From an uncultured Rivibacter sp. (GTDB taxonomy: Bacteria; Pseudomonadota; Gammaproteobacteria; Burkholderiales; Burkholderiaceae), in contig CAMLLU010000025.1 of assembly GCA_946480925.1 (NCBI GenBank), forward strand, positions 1 to 64,000: a DNA stretch of 64,000 nucleotides. Direction: 5' to 3'. The notes under the pieces were generated by a model that saw only the letters and a list, made by a program, of their open reading frames with translations, was not told where the DNA came from and did no database searches. A program made the translations under genes and the position numbers. Below are positions 8,866 to 18,247 of this stretch, piece after piece (positions within the stretch are counted from its first letter, which is position 1; the number at the start of each line of letters is the position of its first letter).

Positions 8866-9417
8866 TCAGTGGCCTGCGAAGCTGACGAGCGTGAACAGCG
8901 GTAGTCCGGCGGCTCGCAGCTTGTCCGAGCCATGCAGCTCCGGCAGGTCCACGATGGCCGCACCCTCGATCACCGTTGCCCCCAGGCGCTGCAGCAGCCG
9001 CATGCCGGCCATCATGGTGCCGCCGGTGGCGATCAGGTCGTCGATCAGCACGACCCGGTCGCCGGGTTTCACTGCATCGGTGTGCAGCTCCACCGTGGCG
9101 CTGCCGTATTCGAGCTCGTAGGTTTCTTCCACCGTTGTGAAGGGCAGCTTGCCCTTCTTGCGGATCGGCACGAAGCCGATGTTGAGTTCGTAGGCCAGCA
9201 CAGAGCCGATGATGAAGCCGCGCGCGTCGAGCCCGGCGATCACGCTGGGCCGCACGTCGAAGTAGCGGTGCACGAACTCGTCGATCAGCACGCGGAAGAC
9301 CTTGGGGTTCTGCAGCAGCGGCGTGATGTCGCGGAACTGCACGCCCGGCTCCGGCCAGTCGGCCACGGTGCGGATGTGCTGCTTGATGAAATCGCTGGGG
9401 TGTTGGTTCATGGCCAT
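8866..9417 (-). CDS. apt: Adenine phosphoribosyltransferase
   Basis: This enzyme salvages adenine by transfer to PRPP, giving AMP. The ATG at 9417 gives 183 residues ([32 protein letters not shown]); a second ATG two codons in is equally possible. Family signatures are the [12 protein letters not shown]-terminus, DARGFIIG near residue 70, and the PRPP-binding loop [17 protein letters not shown] near residue 125. The length matches E. coli Apt (183). A longer frame up to 9456 adds an unrelated cysteine-rich stretch and was not used. It converges with the cNMP gene. Confidence 0.96.
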   Translation of the reverse strand: MAMNQHPSDFIKQHIRTVADWPEPGVQFRDITPLLQNPKVFRVLIDEFVHRYFDVRPSVIAGLDARGFIIGSVLAYELNIGFVPIRKKGKLPFTTVEETYELEYGSATVELHTDAVKPGDRVVLIDDLIATGGTMMAGMRLLQRLGATVIEGAAIVDLPELHGSDKLRAAGLPLFTLVSFAGH

Positions 9418-9494
9418 GACAACTGGCTCGCAGCAAGGCGCGCGACAAAGGCGCAAACCCCGGGATTTTGGACCGTCTGCGGGCTGAACGGCTG

Positions 9495-11492
9495 CTAACC
9501 GTGCAGCAGCCGTGCCTCTGCCAGCAACAACGCTTCGGGTTGGCCGGCCAGCACCAGCGTGTCGCCCTCGGCCAGTTCGAACTCACCGTGGGGTTTCACG
9601 ACGCGGCCGTTGGCGCGGCGGATCGACATCACGTTCACGTTCAATCCGTCGAGCGACAGCAGCGACAGCGTACGGCCCAGGCTGGCCGCGCCGGCGTTGA
9701 GCGTGACGCTCTGCAGGCGTGCCTGCTGACGTTCCTCGACCGTGTCGTCGTCGGCACCGTGGAAGTAGCCGCGTAGCAAGCCGTAGCGGGCGTCGCGCTG
9801 GTCCTGTACCACGCGGATCACTCGCCGCATCGGCACGCCCACCAGCGCCAGCACGTGCGATGCCATCATCAACGAACCCTCGATGGCCTCGGGCACCACC
9901 TCGGTGGCGCCTGCAGCCTGCAGCTTTTCTAGATCGTTGTCGTCCAGCGTGCGCACGATCACCGGCACGGTGGGCGCGTGCTCGTGCACGTGCTGCAGGA
10001 TCTTCATCGCCGAGGCCGTGTCGTGATAGCTCACCACCACCGCGCTGGCGCGCGCCAGGCCGGCGGCCATGAGGCTCTGCAGCCGGGCGGCGTCACCGAA
10101 CACCACGCTCTGGCCAGCCGCGGCAGCGTGGCGCACGCGATCGGGGTCCAGGTCGAGCGCCATGTACGGAATGCCTTCGGCTTCGAGCAGTCGCGCCAGG
10201 TTCTGCCCTGAGCGGCCGTAGCCGCAGATGATCACGTGCGCCTCGGTACGGATCGACTTCTTGGCAATGGTGGTCAGCGCCACCGACTGCATCAGCCATT
10301 CGCTCGAGTACAGCTTCATCACGATGCGGTTGCTGTACATCACGATCAATGGCGTGGCCAGCATCGACAACACCATGGCGGCCAGCACCGGATTGCGCAG
10401 GTGCTCGGGGATCAGCTGGTTCTGCGTGGCCAGCGACAGCAGCACGAAGCCGAACTCGCCCGCCTGCGCGAGGTACAGGCCGGTGCGCAGCGCCACGCCG
10501 GGGCTCGCGCCGAACAACCGTGCCAGCAGCGTGACGAGGCCGAACTTGAAGAGCACCGGCAGCGTCACCATCACGAGCACCAGCGCCCAGCGGTCGAGCA
10601 GTGCGGTCCAGTCGAGCTTCATGCCCAGTGTGATGAAGAACAGGCCGAGCAGCACGTCGTGGAACGGCCGGATATCGGTTTCCACCTGGTGCTTGTATTC
10701 AGTCTCGGCGATCAGCATGCCGGCGACGAACGCGCCCAGCGCCAACGACAAGCCCGCTAGCTGCGTGAGCCAGGCCAGTCCCAGCGTCACCAGCAGTAGG
10801 TTCAGGATGAACAGCTCTTCGCTCTTGCGACGTGCCACCAGCGTGAGCCACCAGCGCATCGCACGCTGCCCGCCTGACAGCAGCAAGGCCAGCACTGCGG
10901 CGGCCTTCAGTGCGGCGAGTGCGAGGCCGGTGAACATGCTCTCGCTCTGCGCACCCAGGGCTGGAATGAGCACGAGCAGCGGCACCACCGCCAAATCTTG
11001 GAACAGCAGCACGCCCATCACGCGGCGGCCGTGTTCGCTCTCGAGTTCCAGCCGCTCGGCCATCAGCTTCACGACGATGGCGGTGCTGCTCATCGCCAGA
11101 GCGGAGCCCAGCGCGATGGCGCTGCGCCAGTCCAGGCCCCAGGGCTTGCCGAAGCTGGTCATCCACCAGGCAAGAAAGCCGTTGGCCGCGATCGCCACCA
11201 GGATGGTCAGTGACACCTGGCTGAAGCCCAACCCGAACACCAGCGTGCGCATGCTGCGCAGCTTCGGCAGGTTGAATTCCAACCCGATCACGAACATGAG
11301 GAACACCACGCCGAACTCGGCCAGGTGCTCGATGCTTTGTGCATCGTGCGTGGCCGACAGCACGAACGGGCCGATGAGCATCCCCACCGCGAGGTAGCCC
11401 AGCATGGGCGGCAGCGTGAGGCTGCGGAACACCACGACGCCCAGCACGGCGGCGACGAGGAACAGCAGTGCGAGTTCGAGCGTTGTGGCCAT
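9495..11492 (-). CDS. CPA2-family K+/H+ antiporter with TrkA-type regulatory domains (KefB/KefC-like)
   Basis: This 665-residue inner-membrane transporter has about 12-13 hydrophobic helices in the first 390 residues ([21 protein letters not shown] onward) with the family motif [13 protein letters not shown] cytosolic Rossmann TrkA-N domain follows ([21 protein letters not shown] near residue 420; [14 protein letters not shown]). A TrkA-C-like segment at the end includes [18 protein letters not shown]. The architecture matches KefB/KefC and YbaL. The NAD-binding module predicts control by nucleotide or glutathione adducts. No KefF/KefG ancillary gene is adjacent. Whether it exports K+ or exchanges another cation is not determinable. 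Confidence 0.88.
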   Translation of the reverse strand: MATTLELALLFLVAAVLGVVVFRSLTLPPMLGYLAVGMLIGPFVLSATHDAQSIEHLAEFGVVFLMFVIGLEFNLPKLRSMRTLVFGLGFSQVSLTILVAIAANGFLAWWMTSFGKPWGLDWRSAIALGSALAMSSTAIVVKLMAERLELESEHGRRVMGVLLFQDLAVVPLLVLIPALGAQSESMFTGLALAALKAAAVLALLLSGGQRAMRWWLTLVARRKSEELFILNLLLVTLGLAWLTQLAGLSLALGAFVAGMLIAETEYKHQVETDIRPFHDVLLGLFFITLGMKLDWTALLDRWALVLVMVTLPVLFKFGLVTLLARLFGASPGVALRTGLYLAQAGEFGFVLLSLATQNQLIPEHLRNPVLAAMVLSMLATPLIVMYSNRIVMKLYSSEWLMQSVALTTIAKKSIRTEAHVIICGYGRSGQNLARLLEAEGIPYMALDLDPDRVRHAAAAGQSVVFGDAARLQSLMAAGLARASAVVVSYHDTASAMKILQHVHEHAPTVPVIVRTLDDNDLEKLQAAGATEVVPEAIEGSLMMASHVLALVGVPMRRVIRVVQDQRDARYGLLRGYFHGADDDTVEERQQARLQSVTLNAGAASLGRTLSLLSLDGLNVNVMSIRRANGRVVKPHGEFELAEGDTLVLAGQPEALLLAEARLLHG

Positions 11493-11562
11493 TTGGCGGG
11501 GAGTGCAAGGCCTGTGCCCGACAGGCTCCTAAAATCGCCCGATCCTACCCAAGCAACACGTC

Positions 11563-12555
11563 GTGTCCCATCCTTCTGCACCCTTCGACGCGCAGCGTGC
11601 CATCGCATTGGCACAACAGACGCTCGACATCGAGGCCCAGGCGCTGGCCGAAGTGCGCCAAAGGGTGGGCGAAGCCTTCTCGCAGGCGGTGGCTCGCGTG
11701 CTGCGCTGCACCGGTCGCGTGGTCGTGATGGGCATGGGCAAGAGCGGCCACGTGGGCCGCAAGATCGCTGCCACGCTGGCCTCCACCGGCACGCCGGCGA
11801 TGTTCGTGCACCCGGCCGAAGCCAGCCATGGCGACCTCGGCATGGTCACGCCGCACGACGTGGTGCTGGCCATCTCCAACTCCGGTGAAGTCGATGAGCT
11901 CACGGCCATCCTGCCGGCGATCAAGCGGCTGGGCGTGCCGGTCATCGCGATGACCGGCCGTGCACAATCGACGCTGGCCAAGCATGCCGACGTGGTGCTG
12001 GACAACGCGGTGACGAAGGAAGCCTGCCCGCTGAACCTGGCCCCCACCGCCAGCACTACTGCGCAGCTCGCGTTGGGCGACGCGCTCGCTGTGGCATTGC
12101 TCGATGCGCGGGGCTTCAAGGAAGAGGACTTCGCGCGCTCGCACCCCGGCGGTTCCTTGGGTCGCAAGCTGCTCACCCACGTGCGCGACCTCATGCGCAC
12201 CGCCGACGACGTGCCGCGCGTGAGCGCGGAAACCGGCTTCACCGCGATGATGCGCGAGATGAGCACCAAGGGTCTGGGTGCTACCGCGGTCACCGACGAA
12301 GCCGGCCATGTGCTGGGCATCTTCACCGACGGCGACCTGCGTCGCTGCGTCGAACAGGGCCGCGACCTCCGCGAGCTCAAGGCCGCCGACGTGATGCATC
12401 GCAACCCGCGCACCATTCGCGACGACGTGCTGGCCGTCGAGGCGGCCGACCTGATGGAAGAGGCACGTATCACCACCGTGCTGGTGATCGACGAACACGG
12501 CGCGCTGGCCGGCGTGGTGAACTCCAACGACCTGATGCGTGCCAAGGTCATCTGA
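11563..12555 (+). CDS. kdsD: D-arabinose-5-phosphate isomerase
   Basis: The enzyme converts ribulose-5-phosphate to arabinose-5-phosphate, the first step to Kdo for lipopolysaccharide. It has 330 residues: an N-terminal SIS domain (VVVMGMGKSGHVGRKIAATLASTGTPAMFVHPAEASHGDLGM, about residues 50-90, and the LAPTASTT phosphate loop), then two CBS repeats from about residue 205 to the end. The start is GTG at 11563, giving MSHPSAPFDAQRAI; no better ATG is near. It is the first gene of kdsD-kdsC-lptC, divergent from the antiporter by about 70 bases. Confidence 0.96.
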   Translation: MSHPSAPFDAQRAIALAQQTLDIEAQALAEVRQRVGEAFSQAVARVLRCTGRVVVMGMGKSGHVGRKIAATLASTGTPAMFVHPAEASHGDLGMVTPHDVVLAISNSGEVDELTAILPAIKRLGVPVIAMTGRAQSTLAKHADVVLDNAVTKEACPLNLAPTASTTAQLALGDALAVALLDARGFKEEDFARSHPGGSLGRKLLTHVRDLMRTADDVPRVSAETGFTAMMREMSTKGLGATAVTDEAGHVLGIFTDGDLRRCVEQGRDLRELKAADVMHRNPRTIRDDVLAVEAADLMEEARITTVLVIDEHGALAGVVNSNDLMRAKVI

Positions 12556-12591
12556 CGCGCGGCAACGTACAACAACAACCAGAACCCGGCC

Positions 12592-13173
12592 ATGCGCGAG
12601 CTCCAGCCCACGCTTTCGTTCGACCCTGCACTGCTGCTCAAGGCGCAGGGCATCAAGGCAGCCATCTTCGACGTCGACGGTGTGCTGACCGATGGCCGCA
12701 TCTACATCGGAGAAGGTGGCGAAGGCTTCAAGGCCTTCTGCACGCTCGACGGCCATGGGCTGAAGCTCCTCGCGCAAGGCGGCATCACACCCATCGTGAT
12801 CACCGGCCGCGACGCGCCGGCAGTACGTCGCCGCATGGCCGACCTGAAGATCGTGCACGCCGTGTATGGCGTGCACGACAAGCTCGCCGCTGCACAGCAG
12901 CTGATGGCGCAGCTCGGCCTCGCGTGGCGCGACGTTGCTGCCATCGGAGACGACTGGCCCGACCTGCCGCTGCTGGTGCGTGCAGCCTTTGCCGTCGCGC
13001 CGCCGCAGGCGCATGCCGAAGTGAAGGCCGCGGTGCACTACGTGACGCAGGCCGAAAGCGGCTACGGGGCGGCACGCGAGTTCTGCGATCTGCTGCTGGT
13101 GGCGGCCGGCCGTTATGCCGAGTTGCTGCATGGCCATCTGGTCACGCTCGACGACGGCAGCACGCCCTCGTAA
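12592..13173 (+). CDS. kdsC: 3-deoxy-D-manno-octulosonate 8-phosphate phosphatase
   Basis: KdsC dephosphorylates Kdo-8-phosphate to Kdo. This 193-residue HAD (C0-type) phosphatase carries the nucleophile motif AIFDVDGVLTDGRIY at about residue 23 and motif II VITGRDAPAVRRR. The conserved VYGVHDKL segment follows, then motif IV GDDWPDLPLL. It lies 36 bases downstream of kdsD and 12 bases ahead of lptC, a standard Kdo/LPS transport cluster. Confidence 0.96.
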   Translation: MRELQPTLSFDPALLLKAQGIKAAIFDVDGVLTDGRIYIGEGGEGFKAFCTLDGHGLKLLAQGGITPIVITGRDAPAVRRRMADLKIVHAVYGVHDKLAAAQQLMAQLGLAWRDVAAIGDDWPDLPLLVRAAFAVAPPQAHAEVKAAVHYVTQAESGYGAAREFCDLLLVAAGRYAELLHGHLVTLDDGSTPS

Positions 13174-13185
13174 GCCCAACGACGC

Positions 13186-13911
13186 ATGACGGTGGAAGAC
13201 AGCGTTCCGCTTGCCGAACTCGAGCCGCTGGCGCCGCTCACGCCGCCTACGCAGCGTCGCCGCCGTGCAGGCCCCTGGCATGCGCGGGTGTGGGAAAACA
13301 TCGCGGTGTCCTTGCCAGCGCTGCTGATGGCCTTGCTGGCCGCGGGCACCTGGTGGCTGGTCAAGAACACGCCGGCGCCCGACCCCGAGCGGCCGTCGGC
13401 GCCGCCGCGCCACGTGCCGGACTACGAGATGCAGAAGTTCTCGATGCAGCGTTTCCTGCCCGACGGCACGCCCAGCGGCAAGGTCGAAGGCGAGGCGCTG
13501 CGCCACTACCCAGACACCGACACGCTGGAGATCGACTCGGTGCGGCTTCGTTCGATCGATCCCAAGGGCATGGTCTCGACCGCGAGCGCGAAGCGCGCAC
13601 TGGCCAACGGCGACATGAGCGAAGTGCAACTGATCGGCTCGGCGCGCGTGCTGCGCGAGCCGCCGCCCGGCGCGCGCAATGGCGAGCCCTTTGAATTCCG
13701 TGGCGAATTCCTGCACCTGTTCACCGACACCGAACGCGTGCGCTCGCATCTGCCGGTCACGCTGATCAGCGGCCGCAGCGAGATCCGCGCCGACAGCCTG
13801 GACTACGACCACCTCACGCAAACCGCCGTGCTGACAGGCCGCGTGAAAGGCAACATCGCCTCGCAAGGCAACGATGCACCTGCCGCTGCAGCCAACCGGG
13901 AGACCCCATGA
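13186..13911 (+). CDS. lptC: LPS export ABC transporter periplasmic protein LptC
   Basis: LptC is the bitopic bridge that passes LPS from LptBFG to LptA. This 241-residue protein has a cytosolic N-terminus, one transmembrane helix (ISVSLPALLMALLAAGTWWLV type segment near residues 45-63) and a periplasmic beta-jellyroll with the family pattern PDYEMQKFSMQRFLPDGTPSGKVEGEALRHYPDTDTLEID. It follows kdsC by 12 bases. Its stop overlaps the next start by four bases (ATGA at 13908-13911). lptA and lptB, which usually come next, are not present here. Confidence 0.92.
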   Translation: MTVEDSVPLAELEPLAPLTPPTQRRRRAGPWHARVWENIAVSLPALLMALLAAGTWWLVKNTPAPDPERPSAPPRHVPDYEMQKFSMQRFLPDGTPSGKVEGEALRHYPDTDTLEIDSVRLRSIDPKGMVSTASAKRALANGDMSEVQLIGSARVLREPPPGARNGEPFEFRGEFLHLFTDTERVRSHLPVTLISGRSEIRADSLDYDHLTQTAVLTGRVKGNIASQGNDAPAAAANRETP

Positions 13912-14681
13912 GGCTGGTGTTCATCACTGGGGCCTCCAGCGGCATCGGGCAGGCGCTGGCAGCGCGTTTCTATCGCGAGGGGTACCGCCTCGCGCTGGTG
14001 GCGCGGCGCGCGAATGAGATCGAAAGCTGGGCTCGCACCCAGGGCTTTGCCGTCGAGCGCGTGGGCGTGTACGCCGCCGACGTACGCCAACCCGACAGCG
14101 TGATCACCGCGGCGCGTGAATGCATCGCGAAGCAAGGCGTGCCCGACGTGGTGATCGCCAACGCCGGCATCAGCGTGGGCATCGACACCGCCGAGTACGA
14201 AGACCTCGAGGTGATGCGCGCTACCTTCGAGACCAACAACCTCGGCATGGCCGCCACCTTCCACCCCTTCATCAAGCCGATGCAGGAGGCCTGCCACGGC
14301 ACGCTGGTGGGCATTGCCAGTGTTGGGGCGATTCGCGGCTTACCGGGCCATGGCGCCTACTGTTCGAGCAAGGCCGCGGTGGTGAGCTACTGCGAGAGCC
14401 TGCGCGGCGAATGCAGGCCGTTCGGGGTGAAGGTCGTCACGCTGGTACCGGGCTACGTCGCCACGCCGCTCACGGCCAGCAACACCTACCCCATGCCCTT
14501 CCTGATGACGCCAGAACAGTTTGCCGAGCGCGCATTCCGTGCCATCGAGGCCGGCACGAGCTATCGCGTCATTCCGTGGCAGATGGGCGTGGTGGCGAAG
14601 CTGTTGCGCGCTTTGCCCAACGCGTTGTTCGACCGCGTGCTGGCTGGTCGCGGCCGCAAGAAGCGGCTCAGCGAAATGTGA
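13908..14681 (+). CDS. Short-chain dehydrogenase/reductase (SDR)
   Basis: This 257-residue Rossmann oxidoreductase shows the cofactor motif TGASSGIG at residues 6-13, NAG near residue 86, a catalytic Ser region (IASVGAIRG) and the YCSSK active-site Tyr/Lys (YxxxK) near residue 150. Substrate is unknown. It overlaps lptC by ATGA, so it is probably translated from the kdsDC-lptC transcript. The C-terminal basic tail (GRGRKKRLSEM) is typical of membrane-peripheral classical SDRs. A bidirectional hairpin ends the unit. Confidence 0.88.
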   Translation: MRLVFITGASSGIGQALAARFYREGYRLALVARRANEIESWARTQGFAVERVGVYAADVRQPDSVITAARECIAKQGVPDVVIANAGISVGIDTAEYEDLEVMRATFETNNLGMAATFHPFIKPMQEACHGTLVGIASVGAIRGLPGHGAYCSSKAAVVSYCESLRGECRPFGVKVVTLVPGYVATPLTASNTYPMPFLMTPEQFAERAFRAIEAGTSYRVIPWQMGVVAKLLRALPNALFDRVLAGRGRKKRLSEM

Positions 14682-14751
14682 GTTCCAGGCGCGCAAGCGC
14701 GTGCCAATTGATGAACGCGAATTGATGGATGCGATTGATGCATGCCAATGA

Positions 14752-14784
14752 AAAAGGCGGTGCGCCTTGCGGCCACCGCCTTTT
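14752..14784. terminator. Bidirectional terminator between SDR and RRM genes
   Basis: An 11-bp stem pairs AAAAGGCGGTG (14752-14762) with CACCGCCTTTT (14774-14784). The flanking A and T runs suit termination in both directions for the two convergent genes. Confidence 0.85.
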
Positions 14785-14806
14785 CGTTTGTGGGTGCGTC
14801 CGGGGT

Positions 14807-15295
14807 TCAGTAACCGCCGCGGCCACCACCGTAGCCACCACCACCGCCGCCGTAGCCGCCACCGCCGCTGCGGCCACCACCGCCGCCGCCGTAGCCACCA
14901 CCGCCGCCGCCGTAGCCACCACCACCGCTGCGGCCACCGCCGCCGCCGTAGCCGCCACCACCGCCTTCGCGACGACCGCCGCCGAAGCCGCCGCCACCAC
15001 CACCGCCGCCGCCACCGTACGGACCGCGGAAGCCGCCCGGACGCTCTTCACGAGGACGGGCTTCGTTGACGACGATGGCGCGGCCGGACAACGGCTGGCC
15101 GTTCATGCCTTCGATGGCCGACTGGGCTTCGGAGTCCGAGCCCATTTCAACGAATCCGAAGCCTTTCGAGCGGCCAGTGTCGCGGTCCATCATGACCTTG
15201 GCCGAGGTGACCGAACCGAACTGCGAGAACGCTTGCTGCAGCTCTTCGTCACGCACGCTGTAGGCAAGGTTGCCTACGTAGAGTTTGTTGCCCAT
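14807..15295 (-). CDS. Glycine-rich RNA-binding protein (single RRM)
   Basis: This 162-residue protein has one RNA recognition motif at residues 1-80. RNP2 is LYVGNLAYSV and RNP1 is KGFGFVEM. A low-complexity tail of about 80 residues follows, built of GGGYGGGGG/RSGGGGYG repeats and ending GGRGGY. This is the bacterial Rbp/GRP type seen in betaproteobacteria and cyanobacteria, often cold-induced. It likely binds single-stranded RNA and may self-associate through the Gly/Arg/Tyr tail. The roughly 240 bases upstream carry no gene and may include a long leader. It is convergent with the SDR gene. Confidence 0.92.
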   Translation of the reverse strand: MGNKLYVGNLAYSVRDEELQQAFSQFGSVTSAKVMMDRDTGRSKGFGFVEMGSDSEAQSAIEGMNGQPLSGRAIVVNEARPREERPGGFRGPYGGGGGGGGGGFGGGRREGGGGGYGGGGGRSGGGGYGGGGGGYGGGGGGRSGGGGYGGGGGGYGGGRGGY

Positions 15296-15567
15296 GGATG
15301 AGCGCCTTTCCTAGAAACCAGAACAGAGAACCATGTGGAGCTCAACCCATCGGGACCTATTTCCAGAGAAGGCGCGGCTACCAGACACAGGAGCCGGATT
15401 ATGTGGTAAAGCTCACGCGAGTGCGCTAGCCCGTTTGGCTACTTCTCGCGGAAAGTGTTGTATCTGCGCCGTTTCCGGGCCGTCGGGTTCGGGTTTCCCC
15501 GTGGCTTGGTGAGGCGTCGTGAGCAACTGTTGCGTTGCATCAGCGCACCTATCATGGGCGCCCTCCC

Positions 15568-16440
15568 ATGAACCTCCCATTGCCTTCCAGCCACGAGGTG
15601 CTCCGTATCGCGAGCCTCGTTCCCAGTCTCACCGAGCTGCTCGTGGCGCTGGGCCTGCGCGACTGGCTGGTGGTACGCACCGGCTTTTGCGTGCACCCGC
15701 GCGAGGCGCTGGCCGACGTACCCAAGGTTGGCGGCACCAAAGACGTGAACCTCGCCAAGCTGCAAAAGCTCGCGCCCACGCATGTGCTCGTCAACGTCGA
15801 TGAAAACCGCGCCGACACAGTGGAGACGGTGCGGGCCTGGCCGAATGCGCCGCAGATCGTCGTGACCCATCCGCTGGCGCCGGCCGACAACCTTGTGCTG
15901 TTCGACCAGATGGCGCAGGCCTTCGGCACCGTGCCGGGCGTGCGCGAACGGGCGGCAGCATTGCGGCACGAGCTCGAGGCTGAATTGGCCACGCCGTGGG
16001 GCGGCGCAGCCGCGAACGTGCTGTACCTGATCTGGCGTGACCCGTGGATGACAGTGGCACGCGACACCTACATCTCGCGGCTGCTGGGCCATGTGCGCTG
16101 GCACACGCTGCCCGACGTGCTGGGCGGCCCGCAAGGCGCCGCGCGCTACCCGGTGGTGGCTGCCGATGCACCCTGGCTGCCCGACGTGCAGGAGGTGCTG
16201 CTGAGTTCCGAGCCGTATCGCTTCGACACCCGCCACATCGCCGAGGCACAGGCCCTGTGTCCGCAGGCACGCGTGCGGCTGGTCGATGGCGAGCTGCTCA
16301 GCTGGTATGGCCCGCGGGCCGCCGAGGGCCTGCGCTACGCGCGCCAATTGGCCGGCGAGCGGGTCGGCGGCGCCGGCCGCATCGACAGTGTGAATCCCCA
16401 ACCGCAGAATCGCGCCCCATGGATCTTTACAAGCCGCTGA
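15568..16440 (+). CDS. Helical-backbone metal receptor (BtuF-like, no signal peptide)
   Basis: The 290-residue protein has the two-lobe substrate-binding fold of cobalamin/Fe-siderophore receptors. It shows RIASLVPSLTELLVALGL at the N-terminus, VGGTKDVNLAKLQKLAPTHVLVN near residue 55, and a long alpha-backbone region. No signal peptide or lipobox is visible, and no ABC permease/ATPase is adjacent, so a cytosolic role is possible. The ATG at 15568 starts MNLPLPSSHE; an in-frame TTG lies 11 codons earlier. Its 3' end overlaps the marC start by 22 bases. Confidence 0.78.
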   Translation: MNLPLPSSHEVLRIASLVPSLTELLVALGLRDWLVVRTGFCVHPREALADVPKVGGTKDVNLAKLQKLAPTHVLVNVDENRADTVETVRAWPNAPQIVVTHPLAPADNLVLFDQMAQAFGTVPGVRERAAALRHELEAELATPWGGAAANVLYLIWRDPWMTVARDTYISRLLGHVRWHTLPDVLGGPQGAARYPVVAADAPWLPDVQEVLLSSEPYRFDTRHIAEAQALCPQARVRLVDGELLSWYGPRAAEGLRYARQLAGERVGGAGRIDSVNPQPQNRAPWIFTSR

Positions 16441-17060
16441 TCGCGCTGCTGGCGATCGTCAACCCGATCGGCGTGGTGCCCTTCTTCATCCACTTCACGC
16501 AGAACTTCAACCGCCAGCAGCGCCAGCGCACCATCCGCGTCAGCGCGTTCACGGCCTTCCTCGTCATCTCGGTGAGCGCGCTGGTGGGGCTGAAGATCCT
16601 CGGCTTCTTCAGCATCTCGCTGGCATCGTTCCAGGTGGGCGGCGGCACGCTGCTGCTCATCAGCGCGCTGCACATGCTCAATGCGCAGCCGGCCGAATCG
16701 AAACCCAGCGACGTGAGCGAAGGCAGCCAGAAGGCCGATGCCGGCGACAGCATTGCGGTGGTGCCGTTGACCATTCCGCTGCTCACGGGTCCGGCCACCA
16801 TCTCGACGATGGTGATCTACGCCGAGAAGACCCGCCACTGGTGGGAGCTGGGCGTGCTGGTGGGCTACGGCGTGGTGGTCGGCCTGGCCACCTTCGTGGT
16901 GTTTTCTGCTGCCGGGCGCATCGCCAGGGTGATGGGGCAGACCGGCATCAACGTGATGACACGGCTGATGGGCCTCATCCTCGCGGCGCTTGCGGTGGAG
17001 CTGCTGTCCGACGGGCTCACCAAGCTGTTCCCGGTGCTGGCCAGCCATATCGCCAACTGA
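16419..17060 (+). CDS. MarC-family integral membrane protein
   Basis: This 213-residue, six-helix membrane protein begins MDLYKPLIALLAIVNPIGVVPFF with the NPIG motif of the UPF0056/MarC family. A second NPIG-like helix (VVPLTIPLLTGPATISTMV) appears in the second half, giving the usual pseudo-repeat. Function is unknown in the family; the old link to multiple antibiotic resistance has not held up. The ATG lies inside the end of the upstream gene, so the two are probably co-translated. A much longer frame starting at 16044 is an overlap artefact. Confidence 0.9.
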   Translation: MDLYKPLIALLAIVNPIGVVPFFIHFTQNFNRQQRQRTIRVSAFTAFLVISVSALVGLKILGFFSISLASFQVGGGTLLLISALHMLNAQPAESKPSDVSEGSQKADAGDSIAVVPLTIPLLTGPATISTMVIYAEKTRHWWELGVLVGYGVVVGLATFVVFSAAGRIARVMGQTGINVMTRLMGLILAALAVELLSDGLTKLFPVLASHIAN

Positions 17061-17239
17061 CGTCACTCCGTCGCTACCTGCCCGGCCTTCGCGGCGGCAA
17101 ATTTTTCAGCCAAGCTGGCGTTTTGAACTGACAAAAGGTGTCGCCGCCGGTCTCCGTGATGACGGCGGCTACCTGTCGCGCTGCCCATGTGGAGCCCATG
17201 GGCATGGGGCTTGCCGATCGCCGTGCGCAGACCCAATGA

Positions 17240-17515
<276 letters not shown>

Positions 17516-17537
17516 CGGCAGGACGGTTCGCCTCGCC

Positions 17538-18050
17538 CTACAGCACCTGCAGCTTCAGCTGCAGTGCGAACGCGCCGTCCACCGTGCCCACCGACGGGAT
17601 GTAGACGAGGTTCAACCCCACGCGCTGCCATTGCATCGACAGCGCCGGCACGAAGGTCGGAAAGTAGCCGCCGCCCTTCATGCGCGGGTAGCCGTTGACC
17701 ACGCCGATGCTGGCGCCGGCCGTCAACGAAAGGCCGGCCGGCAGGGCCAGCTGCAGCGGCATCCAGCCGGCCTGCAGGTAGTTGCTGGGCCGGTTGCGTG
17801 AATTGCGGTAGTGCCCGGCGTTGAGCTGCCAGTCCTGCCACGTGCCGGCGCCATGCCATTCGATGCCGAGGCCTTTGTTGTTCTGCTGGTAGCGATCGGC
17901 GCGCCGGGTGTGATGCGACCAGAAGCCGCTGGTCACCCACAACTGCGATGCGCCCTCTTCCTGCTCGGGCGTTTGTGCAAGGCCGGCGCACGGCGGCAGC
18001 AGCAGCGCGAGCGAGATCAACAGCAGGCGCAAGGCGAACGGGTATGGCAT
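17538..18050 (-). CDS. PagP-like outer-membrane beta-barrel protein
   Basis: This 170-residue protein has a signal peptide (LLLISLALLLPPCAGLAQ, cleavage near residue 25) and an eight-strand-barrel pattern similar to lipid A palmitoyltransferase PagP. DRYQQNNKGLGIEWH, GHYRNSRNRPSNYLQAGW, FPTFVPALSMQW and LNLVYIPSVGTVDGAFALQLKLQ align by eye with PagP strands. At the position of E. coli Asp76-Ser77 the protein reads Asn-Ser, so catalysis may be altered. Such PagP-fold relatives without proven enzymatic activity are common. It could be a lipid-modifying enzyme or a structural barrel. Confidence 0.65.
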   Translation of the reverse strand: MPYPFALRLLLISLALLLPPCAGLAQTPEQEEGASQLWVTSGFWSHHTRRADRYQQNNKGLGIEWHGAGTWQDWQLNAGHYRNSRNRPSNYLQAGWMPLQLALPAGLSLTAGASIGVVNGYPRMKGGGYFPTFVPALSMQWQRVGLNLVYIPSVGTVDGAFALQLKLQVL

Positions 18051-18247
18051 GGCTCGGCCTCTCTTCCCTTCAGATGCGAAGACGGGTGCGACGGCAAACC
18101 GCTGCGTCGCTGAAAGGTCTATCGGGTCACCGCATGCGGCCTTGACCAGCTGTTACCAGTGACAGCGCCATCACGCGCAGTGCTGCACGGCCGTTACTTG
18201 AACGGCACTGCGGCGCGTGACGAAATGCCGGCGGTAGCATCCGCGGC

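Noticed and set aside
14807..15070. Ala/Val/Thr-rich frames antisense to the RRM gene tail
   Set aside because: They are shadows of the Gly codon repeats (GGN) of the RRM protein read in other frames, not real genes.
16044..16418. Long frame upstream of marC
   Set aside because: It lies entirely inside the metal-receptor gene in another frame and is Arg/Ala/Gly-rich, a shadow.
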